A stretch of DNA of 11,406 nt from an uncultured Achromobacter sp. (GTDB taxonomy: Bacteria > Pseudomonadota > Gammaproteobacteria > Burkholderiales > Burkholderiaceae_B), in contig CAJYKY010000586.1 of assembly GCA_913775005.1 (NCBI GenBank), forward strand, positions 1 to 11,406, given 5' to 3'. The notes below the pieces were generated by a model that saw nothing but the letters and a program-made list of their open reading frames with translations, had not been told where the DNA came from and ran no database searches. The first letter of the stretch is position 1. The number at the start of each line of letters is the position of its first letter. Both the position numbers and the translations under genes were made by a program. This document shows positions 1-7,015 of this stretch, piece after piece.

Positions 1-454
1 GCGAATGCTCGGTGCGCCACGTGCAGGCACGCTTGGCCGTGGGCAGCATCACCGCACCGCCCCCGCCGCCGGGCAGCCGCACCTTGGGTTCGTGCCAATC
101 ACCAATGCAGGAATTGTTGGCGCAGCCCGCACCATCGATCTGCGCCGCGCCCAGGAACGTCAGGTCCATGCGGCCGCGCGTGCACAGGTCGTAGAAATCT
201 TCGTTCGAGAAGATCGACGCCGTATGCTCGGCCAGCACCGGGTCGGAACTGGAAATTGGAATATGCGACGGGCGCGGGTTCACGCCGCCTGCCACGTTGA
301 TATAGACGAAATCCCAGTCGTAGGCGCGCTTGGCGAGCAGGCAAGCCAACATCGGCATCGTGGAGTTCACGCCGCTGAAGGTGATTTCATCCGGGCGGAT
401 GAATCGCGCCAGGTTGGTGACGATGTATGAAAATCCCGACCATTGCTCAGCCAT
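1..454 (-). CDS. CoA-transferase-fold enzyme, beta subunit (partial, 3' end off window)
   Basis: Partial gene: 151 codons are visible, against about 250-265 for the family, and the C-terminal part lies beyond the left edge. I translated it from the ATG at 454-452 (begins MAEQWSGFSYIV). The glycine-rich stretch LPGGGGGAVMLPTAKR and the preceding GAAQIDGAGCANNSCIGDWH match class I CoA-transferase beta subunits of the glutaconate CoA-transferase (GctB) type. In GctB the catalytic Glu54 sits in an ESG motif. Here the equivalent stretch reads YINVAGGVNP, so Val54 takes that place. That is unexpected for a true CoA-transferase and recalls IpdB, the partner in the IpdAB ring-cleaving hydrolase. The start overlaps the alpha-subunit stop by 8 bases, so translation is probably coupled and a heteromer is expected. 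Family assignment is firm; the reaction and substrate are inferred. Confidence 0.85.
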   Translation of the reverse strand, partial: MAEQWSGFSYIVTNLARFIRPDEITFSGVNSTMPMLACLLAKRAYDWDFVYINVAGGVNPRPSHIPISSSDPVLAEHTASIFSNEDFYDLCTRGRMDLTFLGAAQIDGAGCANNSCIGDWHEPKVRLPGGGGGAVMLPTAKRACTWRTEHS

Positions 455-1280
455 GCTTGCCCCCTTGCGCTTCGGGTGCGGCGGCCAGATGCGCCGCCAG
501 ATCACTGTTCTTGTCCATGTAGGCCTCGACGGCCGGATAGTCGATGGCGTAATCGGGCCAGCACGACCCCGGCCACGCGCTGCCCGGCGCCACGGCATAG
601 GCCTGCACCATGAAGAACGGCACCAGCGTAGATTCCGGTTGCGCTTCGAACACCGCGCTGTCCACCTGCTTCTCAGCCACCACCAGCACGCTGCCCGCCG
701 CGCGCGACATGATGCGGTCCCAATGCGCCGTGCCATGCACGCGCACATTGCCCTGGGCATCGACTTCAGACGCCTGGATCACCGCGAAATCCGGTCGTAT
801 CGCCGGCACCACATAGGTTTTCTGGCCACTGCCGTAGGGGTCGTCCAGGCAGGCCCAACCGTTCAGCTCGGGCAAGCCGCTGCCATGCAAGCCGCCGCAT
901 GGCTGGAACGGCACGCCGAAGGCGGCAGCGCGCAAGCCGGCCGTCAAGCTGGCGCACGCATGCTCTTCCAGTTCGATTTCTCGGCGTTCGACGGCGCGGC
1001 GATACCAGGGCGCCAAACCGAAGTTGCCTTCCATGGCGACGATGCCCGCACGCACGCGGCGCAACACGCCCGCGCGGCACAGGATGTCGACGTCGTAACC
1101 CGGCGATTGCTTGATCAATTCCAGATCGCGCTTGCCCTGGCGGATCAGTTCGCGCACAAACGCGAACGGACCGCGATGCAGAAAGCTGCCGCCCAATGCG
1201 ATGGACGCGCCGTTCGGCACCAGCGCCGCCAGCTCTGCGACCGAGCACTGTTTATGTTGTTGATTGAAACCCGAAGCCAT
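447..1280 (-). CDS. CoA-transferase-fold enzyme, alpha subunit
   Basis: The 277-residue product fits the class I CoA-transferase alpha family (GctA/IpdA-like). Family marks are NGASIALGGSFLHRGPFAF near residues 23-41, EGNFGLAPWYRRAVE at 84-98, the acidic stretch EIELEEH at 101-107, the AAFGVPFQP turn at 119-127, GSGLPE at 133-138, and DAQGNVRVHG at 174-183. It should form a heteromer with the overlapping beta subunit. In IpdAB the key acid is a glutamate of the alpha subunit (Glu105 of IpdA). This protein has Glu105 and Glu106 in a comparable region, but I have not aligned them rigorously. A good ribosome site (GGGAGG) precedes the ATG in the 30-base gap after the crotonase gene, so this is the third gene of the operon. 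It could still be a transferase with an unusual partner. The substrate is unknown. Confidence 0.9.
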   Translation of the reverse strand: MASGFNQQHKQCSVAELAALVPNGASIALGGSFLHRGPFAFVRELIRQGKRDLELIKQSPGYDVDILCRAGVLRRVRAGIVAMEGNFGLAPWYRRAVERREIELEEHACASLTAGLRAAAFGVPFQPCGGLHGSGLPELNGWACLDDPYGSGQKTYVVPAIRPDFAVIQASEVDAQGNVRVHGTAHWDRIMSRAAGSVLVVAEKQVDSAVFEAQPESTLVPFFMVQAYAVAPGSAWPGSCWPDYAIDYPAVEAYMDKNSDLAAHLAAAPEAQGGKHG

Positions 1281-1310
1281 TGTCTTCCTCCCTGCTTATT
1301 TCGGTGTCCG

Positions 1311-2030
1311 TCAGCGCGCTTGCAGATACGCGGCCACGCGGTCTTTCAAGCCCGGCGCAGCGGCGGAACGCACCAGCCGCGCCATGTCGGCGTCGGGGGT
1401 TTCCTGCGACAGCGCGGCATACAGTTGCGTGCGGGCGGCGTCCGTCAACGCGTTGGCGGTGTCCGCTGCCTGCTGCACGAGGCCGGCCCATTCCTGCGGG
1501 TCGGCAAGCTGGGTCGCAAAGCCATCGCGCAACGCGTCTTGCGCACCGAACGTCGCGGCCTGTTCCAGCACCGCGCGGGCGCGTTCGGCACCAACCAAAG
1601 CCGCGAAACGGCGCGTGCCAAGCACCAACCCGAACTTCAGGCCCGGCATGCGGAAGGTGGCGTCCGGCGCGCTGATGCGCCATTTGCAAGCGCCAAACAC
1701 ATCCACGCCCGCGCCAAAATTGCGGCCATGCGCCAGCGCCACGGTCAGGCAGGGCGACGCTGCCAGGCGTTGCAGCAGCGTTTCGATACGCACGAAGCGC
1801 AGCAGCAGATCGCCTTCGCTTTGCGATTGCCAGTCTCCAAAGTCAAAGCCCGCGCTGAAGTTCTTGCCGTCGCCCTTCAACACCACCAGCTTGGCGCCCT
1901 GCGCCTCGGCGTCGTCCAGCGCCGTGATCAGCGCTTCCACCAAGTCGGCGGACAGTGCATTCATTTTGTCGGCGCGCGTCAGCGTGAAGACGTGCTGTGC
2001 GTCTTGTTTGTCGATATGCAGCACGCTCAT
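1311..2030 (-). CDS. Crotonase-fold protein (enoyl-CoA hydratase/isomerase family) with altered catalytic acids
   Basis: At 239 residues it is slightly short for the enoyl-CoA hydratase/isomerase superfamily. The fold is clear: DKMNALSADL near residue 21, first oxyanion-hole motif FSAGFDF at 58-64, second glycine motif NFGAGVDVFGACKWRIS at 104-120, then ATFRMPGLKFGLVLG at 124-138. In classical hydratases two glutamates activate water (rat Glu144 in GGGCEL, Glu164 in the PE motif). Here the matching residues are Asp110 and Gly130. The acyl-CoA pocket and oxyanion hole therefore look intact, but ordinary syn-hydration is doubtful. Isomerase, thioesterase or C-C hydrolase chemistry is possible. 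Its ATG overlaps the stop of the CoA-transferase gene (ATGA, 2027-2030), so translation is coupled. The alpha/beta pair follows directly, so it probably acts between CoA activation and that pair. Confidence 0.9.
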   Translation of the reverse strand: MSVLHIDKQDAQHVFTLTRADKMNALSADLVEALITALDDAEAQGAKLVVLKGDGKNFSAGFDFGDWQSQSEGDLLLRFVRIETLLQRLAASPCLTVALAHGRNFGAGVDVFGACKWRISAPDATFRMPGLKFGLVLGTRRFAALVGAERARAVLEQAATFGAQDALRDGFATQLADPQEWAGLVQQAADTANALTDAARTQLYAALSQETPDADMARLVRSAAAPGLKDRVAAYLQAR

Positions 2031-3196
2031 GCCTGCCCCGCCTTGGTGGCTGCGCGCAATGCGCCCAGGACCTCGTCGTTATGCTCGCCCAACGCGGGCG
2101 GCCGGCGCCGCAGCGCCGTCGTCTCGCCATCGAACCTGACGGGCAGGCCGAAGGTGCGGGTCTGCACGCCGTTGGGCAATTCCACGGGCTGCACCCAGCC
2201 CATGTGCGCCACCTGCGGGTCCTCCAGCACTTCGGAATAGGTGTTGATCGGCGCGCACGGCACGCCCGCAGCACGAAAGCGCGACAACCAGGTCTGGGCG
2301 TCGTCGGCAGCAAAGATGGCTTCAAGAATCTCGCGCAAGGCCGTCTGGTTCCGGGCGCGCGCACTGGTGTCGGTAAAGCGCGGGTCGGCCAGCAGGTCGT
2401 CCCGGCCGACCGTGGCGCACACCGCTTTCCACAACGCCTGATTGCCCGCCGCCATGCCGAAATAGCCGCCCTGGCAACGGAACGCCTGGTACGGCGCGTT
2501 GCGCGGGTGGGCGGAACCGAGCTTGACGGGGTCTTTGCCGCTGCCGAAGAACTCGGACGTTTGCAGGGCCGCGATGCCCAGCGTGGCGCCCAGCATGGGC
2601 ACGTCGATATGCGTGCCCTGGCCGCTGGCTTCGGCAGCGCGCAAGGCCGACGCGATGGCGAAAGCGCCATACAGGCCCGCAGAAAAATCCGCTACCGGCA
2701 CGCCGCATTTGACGGGTTCGCCGCCGGCCTCGCCGGTGACGCTCATGATGCCGCTCATGGCCTGGATGGTGAGGTCAAAGCCCCCTTCCTGCGAACGCGG
2801 ACCCGACTGGCCATACGCCGAAATCGAGCAATACACGAGCTTGGGATTGGCCTCGCGCAACTGCGCATAGCCCAGGCCCAAGCGGTCCATGACGCCAGGA
2901 CGATTGTTTTCAATCAGCACGTCCACGGTGCGCGCCAGCTCGCGCGCCAGCGCCAGATCGTCAGGGTCTTTCAGGTTCAACGTGACGGACTTCTTGTTCC
3001 GATTCAGCGACGCGAAGTTTTCGCTATAGCCGTTCGAAATGGGCGGCCAGCTGCGCAGCGTGTCCCCGCCTTCTGGGTTTTCAACCTTGATGACGTCGGC
3101 GCCCATGTCCGCCAACAACATGCCGCAAAACGGTCCCGCCGCGACATTGCAAATTTCCAGCACGGTGATGCCGGCAAGTGCCGAACTGGGTGTCAT
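2027..3196 (-). CDS. Class III (CaiB/BaiF family) CoA-transferase
   Basis: The 389-residue product is a typical formyl-CoA transferase/CaiB-family enzyme, which moves CoA from an acyl-CoA donor to a carboxylic acid. Signatures include the N-terminal GITVLEICNVAAGPFCGMLL, ADMGADVIKVENPEGGD near residues 30-45, NRNKKSVTLNL at 65-75, VLIENNRPGVMDRLGLGY at 93-110, and GQGTHIDVPML at 192-202. Asp170 in VPVADFSAG matches the catalytic aspartate (Asp169 of formyl-CoA transferase). I chose the ATG at 3196 because GAGAGG lies six bases upstream. A TTG nine codons earlier has no good ribosome site and sits inside the putative operator. It is the first gene of the operon, overlapping the crotonase start by four bases, and presumably activates the imported acid. 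Donor and acceptor are unknown. Confidence 0.93.
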   Translation of the reverse strand: MTPSSALAGITVLEICNVAAGPFCGMLLADMGADVIKVENPEGGDTLRSWPPISNGYSENFASLNRNKKSVTLNLKDPDDLALARELARTVDVLIENNRPGVMDRLGLGYAQLREANPKLVYCSISAYGQSGPRSQEGGFDLTIQAMSGIMSVTGEAGGEPVKCGVPVADFSAGLYGAFAIASALRAAEASGQGTHIDVPMLGATLGIAALQTSEFFGSGKDPVKLGSAHPRNAPYQAFRCQGGYFGMAAGNQALWKAVCATVGRDDLLADPRFTDTSARARNQTALREILEAIFAADDAQTWLSRFRAAGVPCAPINTYSEVLEDPQVAHMGWVQPVELPNGVQTRTFGLPVRFDGETTALRRRPPALGEHNDEVLGALRAATKAGQA

Positions 3197-3202
3197 GTCT
3201 GA

Positions 3203-3208
3203 CCTCTC
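3203..3208 (-). promoter_or_regulatory. Ribosome binding site deciding the CaiB-family start
   Basis: GAGAGG on the minus strand lies six bases from the ATG at 3196. It supports that ATG over the in-frame TTG at 3223, which has no comparable site. Confidence 0.65.
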
Positions 3209-3217
3209 GTTATGAAA

Positions 3218-3232
3218 ATTCAATATTTAGGA
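3218..3232. promoter_or_regulatory. Putative IclR operator, CoA-transferase operon side
   Basis: ATTCAATATTTAGGA shares its last 11 bases (AATATTTAGGA) exactly with the site in front of iclR at 6946-6960. Its left half is degenerate. It lies 21 bases upstream of the CaiB-family ATG, where a bound regulator could block transcription or translation. The assignment to this IclR protein rests on motif sharing, not binding data. Confidence 0.5.
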
Positions 3233-3406
3233 TGCAGAAAATAATCTAAGAACGCCCCTTTGGGAATGGCATGATGCCCGGCACCCGCCACTCGCTTCCG
3301 ATCGAATGACAGTGCTTTGCTAGTGCAATCCCTAGGTGCAGCGCTTAATTGTTGACCAGCATATCACCGTGTGGAATTCTACGTAAACCATTTATTGGTA
3401 TTTGAA

Positions 3407-3421
3407 TCCTAATATTTAGTA
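3407..3421. promoter_or_regulatory. Putative IclR operator, receptor operon side
   Basis: TCCTAATATTTAGTA matches the site in front of iclR at 14 of 15 positions and lies about 71 bases upstream of the receptor ATG. The gap between the divergent operons (3197-3492) is visibly AT-richer than the genes. It must hold both promoters, but I see no convincing -35/-10 pair. TTGACC at 3352-3357 is a possible -35 without a good partner. Confidence 0.55.
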
Positions 3422-3492
3422 CACACAAAAAACGGTCCGCAGCCTCGTTAACGCGTTGCGCATGACGGCCCGATCACCCCAAGGAGACTTTC

Positions 3493-4458
3493 ATGAAGCA
3501 GATGTGGCGCATTGCCCTGGCGGGCGCGGTCCTGGCATTGACTGCCGGCCCCGTGTCAGCCCAAGCCTGGCCAGCCAAACCCGTGCGCATGGTCGTGCCA
3601 TTCCCCCCGGGCGGCGCCACGGACGCCGCGGCCCGCATCTATGCCCAGCATCTGGGCGACTTCCTGGGTCAGGGTGTGGTGGTGGAAAACAAGGCCGGCG
3701 CGGGCGGCGAAATCGGCGCAGAATACGTGGCCAAGTCCGCCCCCGACGGCTACACCTTGCTGATGGGCGCCGTGGGCAGCCATGCCATCCACGCCGCCAT
3801 GCCCGACAAGCCGGGCTATGACTTCGCCACCGCGTTCGTCGGCGTGTCGATGGCCACCAGCATGCCGATGGCAGTGGCCGTCAACACCAAGGTGCCCGCC
3901 AACAACATCCAGGAGCTGATCGCGCTGGCCAAGAGCAAGCCCGGCACGTTGACCTTCGGCTCGGCCGGCCCCGGCACCTCGCAGCACATGGCGGGCGAAC
4001 TGTTCCAGGTGGTGACGGGCACCAAACTCATGCATGTGCCGTATCGCGGCAGCGGCCCGGCCATCACCGACCTGCTGGGCGGCCAGATCGACATGGTGAT
4101 CGAAACCTTGCCCGCGCTGCTGCCGCAGGTGGCCAGCGGCAAGATCCGGCTGCTGGGCGTGACCACGGCCAAGCGCGCCACCGCCCTGCCCGACCTGCCG
4201 ACCTTGATGGAACAGGGCGTGAAGGATTATTCGGTGGCCACGGCCTACGCGCTGCTGGCCCCGGCCGGCACGCCGCCTGCGGTGGTCGACAAGCTGTCCG
4301 CCGGCATGCAGAAGGCGGCGGCGATGGCGTCGGTGCAACAAGCGGCGCTGAAGCTGGGCGCTGACGCCGTTGCAACATCGCCCGCCGACACCAGCCGAGT
4401 GCTCAAGCAAGAAGTCGCGCGCTGGGGCGAAGTGGTGCGGCTGTCGGCGGCGAAATGA
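3493..4458 (+). CDS. Bug-family (TctC-like) periplasmic solute receptor
   Basis: The 321-residue product is a tripartite tricarboxylate transporter-type receptor of the Bug family, greatly expanded in Bordetella and relatives. It binds small, usually carboxylated, solutes in the periplasm. Residues 1-23 form a Sec signal peptide (MKQMWR, then a hydrophobic core, VSA before the likely cut). Family marks are WPAKPVRMVVPFPPGGATD at 26-44, GAGGEIGAEYVAKSAPDGYT at 69-88, the TFGSAGPGTSQHMAGELF region near 156, and HVPYRGSGPAITDLLGGQID near 182-201. A strong AAGGAG site (3481-3486) fixes the start. No TctA/TctB membrane genes are in the window, so transport would need permease subunits encoded elsewhere, or the receptor has a sensing role. 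It overlaps the next gene by ATGA if the earliest start there is used. The likely ligand is the acid handled by the divergent operon. Confidence 0.95.
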   Translation: MKQMWRIALAGAVLALTAGPVSAQAWPAKPVRMVVPFPPGGATDAAARIYAQHLGDFLGQGVVVENKAGAGGEIGAEYVAKSAPDGYTLLMGAVGSHAIHAAMPDKPGYDFATAFVGVSMATSMPMAVAVNTKVPANNIQELIALAKSKPGTLTFGSAGPGTSQHMAGELFQVVTGTKLMHVPYRGSGPAITDLLGGQIDMVIETLPALLPQVASGKIRLLGVTTAKRATALPDLPTLMEQGVKDYSVATAYALLAPAGTPPAVVDKLSAGMQKAAAMASVQQAALKLGADAVATSPADTSRVLKQEVARWGEVVRLSAAK

Positions 4459-4469
4459 AGGGAGGCAAA

Positions 4470-6179
4470 ATGATGGACCGCGAAACGGCGGAAGATGAAA
4501 CGGCGGGCAGCGAAACGTCAGCCGGCAAAGCGACCGGCATCAGCGTGATGGCAGGCGACGCCCTGTCTGCGACGCTACCCTCCGCTGGCGTCAAGGTGGA
4601 CCTGGCGATTGTGGGCGGCGGCTCCGTGGCGATCAGCCTGCTGTACCAGTTCCTGCTGGCCGTGCAGGCCGGGGGGGATGCCGGCGCAAATGCTCCGCTT
4701 GCCATCGCCCTCTTCGAACCTCAGGCCGAACCCGGCCCCGGCGAGGCCTATCAAGAAGACCTGTCCAGCAATCTGCTCAACATTCCCGCCGGCAATATGT
4801 CGGCGCGGGCGGACCTGCGCATGGACTTTGTCGACTGGCTGCGTGAGCAGGATGCCGCGTGGCTGCGCGGCTACGGGGTCGAAACCATTGCGCCATCCGA
4901 CTTTCTGCCGCGCCCATTGTTCGGCGCTTACCTGCGCGCCGTGTATGCGCGGTGTCGCAATCTGGCGCAGAGCCTGGGCATCCGGCTGTCGCACGAACGC
5001 TGCCGGGTACAGCGCGTCACGCCGCTGGCCGACGGCACCGTGCGCATCCAGCCGGAACGCGGTGCGGACTGGCTGGCTCGCCATGCCGTGCTGTGCAACG
5101 GCAACCTGCCCTCGCAGGCCTTCCCGGCCTTGCAAGGCACGCCCGGCTATTTCAACAGCCCGTATCCGGTGGCCGATCTTGCGCGCGGCATCGACCCCGA
5201 TGCGTCGGTCTGCATCATCGGCACAAGCTTGAGCGCGGTGGATGCCATTGCCGCGCTGACGCGTTCCGGTCATCGCGGCCCGATCGTGTGCGTGTCACGC
5301 AATGGTCGGCTGCCGTCGGTGCGCAGCCCGCACAACCAGCCGCCCGCAGCGCTGCGCCACCTGAGCCGGGACGGTGCCATTGAACTGGCCAAGCGTCACG
5401 GCGGCGCGCTGTCGGTGGACGTGATTGCATGGGCGTTGCAAGACGAGGTGCGCGCGATGCAGGGCACGCTGGACGTGGACGACGTGCTGGGCCTGAGCGC
5501 CGACGCCGCCACCGCGCTGGACGACGAGATCCGCCGCTCGTCGCAGGCAGCACGCCCATGGCAGGCCGTTGCCGCCGCCACCAACGCGGCCGTGGACCAG
5601 ATCTGGCATCTGCTGCCTGACGCCGAGCGCCACCTGTTCCAGACGCGTTGGCGATCGTTGTGGATGGCGCGGCGCGCCACCTTTCCGATGCGCAACGCGC
5701 TGACGCTGCAAGCGTTGTTCAAGACCGGTCAGTTGCAGGTGCGGTCGGGCTATCTGGATAGCCGCCATGACGCGGCAGACGGACAGTTCCACACGCGTCT
5801 GTTGGACGATGGCGCGGTTAGCCGTGACCGCAACCCGCAGTCATCGGCCCCTTCCACCATCACCAGCCGCTACCTGATCAACGCCACCAGCTTTTCGGTG
5901 AACGCTGCCAGCACGCACGACCCGCTGGTGGCCAGCCTGCTGCGCGATGAGCACGCGCGCCCCGATCCCCACGGCGGGCTCGCGCTGGACTACGACACGG
6001 GTTGCCTGTTGACGCCGCACAACGCGGTGCTGACTCAGATATCGCTACTGGGCAGCCTGGCGGGCGGCACGTACTTCTGGACCACGTCCATGGATGTGAA
6101 CGCGCGGCTGGCGCAAGACCAGGCGCGGCGCATCGCGGCCGCGCTGACGCTGGCGGACGCCGCCTGCGAACTTCACTGA
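4470..6179 (+). CDS. FAD/NAD(P)-binding protein (COG4529 / NAD_binding_9 type)
   Basis: The product is about 569 residues. After a polar, probably disordered N-terminus of about 40 residues comes a dinucleotide-binding fold, VDLAIVGGGSVAISLLYQF, followed by FEPQAEPGPGEAYQ and NLLNIPAGNMSARADLRMDF. That series is typical of the FAD/NAD(P)-binding COG4529 group. A second nucleotide fold, SVCIIGTSLSAVDAIAAL, lies mid-protein. The C-terminus has LLGSLAGGTYFWTTSMDVNA, the usual closing FAD contact region. Members are soluble, largely uncharacterised oxidoreductases, some monooxygenase-like. GGGAGG at 4460-4465 favours the tandem ATGs at 4470 and 4473; an ATG at 4455 overlaps the receptor stop (ATGA) but has no site of its own. 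It is in the same operon as the receptor and ends seven bases inside the 3' end of iclR. It may oxidise the imported substrate, which is inference. Confidence 0.85.
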   Translation: MMDRETAEDETAGSETSAGKATGISVMAGDALSATLPSAGVKVDLAIVGGGSVAISLLYQFLLAVQAGGDAGANAPLAIALFEPQAEPGPGEAYQEDLSSNLLNIPAGNMSARADLRMDFVDWLREQDAAWLRGYGVETIAPSDFLPRPLFGAYLRAVYARCRNLAQSLGIRLSHERCRVQRVTPLADGTVRIQPERGADWLARHAVLCNGNLPSQAFPALQGTPGYFNSPYPVADLARGIDPDASVCIIGTSLSAVDAIAALTRSGHRGPIVCVSRNGRLPSVRSPHNQPPAALRHLSRDGAIELAKRHGGALSVDVIAWALQDEVRAMQGTLDVDDVLGLSADAATALDDEIRRSSQAARPWQAVAAATNAAVDQIWHLLPDAERHLFQTRWRSLWMARRATFPMRNALTLQALFKTGQLQVRSGYLDSRHDAADGQFHTRLLDDGAVSRDRNPQSSAPSTITSRYLINATSFSVNAASTHDPLVASLLRDEHARPDPHGGLALDYDTGCLLTPHNAVLTQISLLGSLAGGTYFWTTSMDVNARLAQDQARRIAAALTLADAACELH

Positions 6180-6937
6180 TCCAGAAAGCCGCGCCGATAC
6201 CCCATGCCCTGCGAGATGGACTGCGCACAGGCCGCTACATCGGGCGCCAGCTGCTTCATGCGTGCGGCGCTCAGGCGGTCTAGCGGCCCAGAGATACCGA
6301 CGGCCGCCACGGGCTGGTCCAGGCTGTTGAACAAGGTCACGGCCAGCCCGCCCACGCCTTCGCGCCATTCCCCCCGGTTCACGGCGTAACCGGCGCGCGC
6401 GATCTTGCGCAGTTCGTCTTTCAACAGCGGCATTGAGATGATCGTGGACGGCGTGTGGCGTACGAGCTGTTCGGCGTAGCGTTCCACATAGCCATCCGCC
6501 TGATAAGCCAGCAAGGCCTTGCCGGTGGCCACCGCATACGCGGGCGCGCGCCCGCCCACCATCGAATACGCGCGAATGGGTTGCGGGCTGTCGATCTTGT
6601 CGACGTACACCACATCAAAGCCGTCCAGCACCGACAGGTGCACGGTTTCCCCCGTCTGGTCAGCCAGGGTCCGCATGAACGGCGCCGCCAGCTTGCGCAC
6701 GTCCAGTTGCGCGAGCTGACGCGCGGCCAGTTCGAACAGCCGCACGGCGCCCCGATACCCGCCGCCATCATCGTCTTTGATGACATAGCCTGCGTGGATC
6801 AGGGTCTGCAATGTACGATGCGTGTTGCTGCGCGTGAGCCCCACCCGGGCGGCCAGCGCATCGATGGTGCGGGGCGGGTTGTCGACGTCGGTCACCGCCT
6901 CTAACACCATCAGTCCCTTGAGCAGCGTCTTGTCCAT
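6173..6937 (-). CDS. IclR-family transcriptional regulator
   Basis: The 254-residue product has the standard IclR layout. An N-terminal winged helix-turn-helix covers about residues 5-65 (KGLMVLEAV, then TIDALAARVGLTRSNTHRTL, LIHAGYV). A C-terminal effector-binding GAF-like domain covers about residues 80-250 (ETVHLSVLDGFDVVYVDKID, AYAVATGKALLAY, GYAVNRGEWREGVGGLAV, VAAVGISGP). Such proteins bind a small catabolite and control divergent or neighbouring catabolic operons. The inverted repeat at 6946-6960 lies eight bases before its ATG and overlaps its ribosome site, suggesting autoregulation. Copies of the same motif precede the two operons to the left. It converges with the FAD protein gene with a 7-base overlap, leaving no room for a terminator between them. 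The effector is unknown but is probably the pathway acid or its CoA ester. Confidence 0.95.
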   Translation of the reverse strand: MDKTLLKGLMVLEAVTDVDNPPRTIDALAARVGLTRSNTHRTLQTLIHAGYVIKDDDGGGYRGAVRLFELAARQLAQLDVRKLAAPFMRTLADQTGETVHLSVLDGFDVVYVDKIDSPQPIRAYSMVGGRAPAYAVATGKALLAYQADGYVERYAEQLVRHTPSTIISMPLLKDELRKIARAGYAVNRGEWREGVGGLAVTLFNSLDQPVAAVGISGPLDRLSAARMKQLAPDVAACAQSISQGMGYRRGFLDQ

Positions 6938-6945
6938 CTCAATAT

Positions 6946-6960
6946 TCCTAATATTTAGGA
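6946..6960. promoter_or_regulatory. Putative IclR autoregulatory operator
   Basis: TCCTAATATTTAGGA is a perfect inverted repeat with 6-base arms (TCCTAA / TTAGGA) around TAT. On the minus strand it ends eight bases before the iclR ATG, and its last AGGA is also the best ribosome site. A bound dimer would therefore cover the translation start region. The same motif recurs at 3407-3421 and partly at 3218-3232. Confidence 0.6.
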
Positions 6961-7015
6961 CGGGAACATAGCACGAGACGCGCTCGCGAGCACAGTGTTT
7001 TGGGAAGGCTGACCG

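Noticed and set aside
330..2240. A 636-codon open frame on the plus strand
   Set aside because: It is antisense to the CoA-transferase alpha, crotonase and CaiB-family genes, is rich in Arg/His/Ala with no motifs, and is the usual shadow of GC-rich coding DNA.
1997..3202. A 401-codon open frame on the plus strand
   Set aside because: It is antisense to the CaiB-family gene, whose motifs and catalytic Asp170 are clear. The translation resembles no family I know.
3556..4410. A 284-codon minus-strand frame inside the receptor gene
   Set aside because: His/Gly-rich shadow translation; the plus-strand frame has a signal peptide and Bug motifs.
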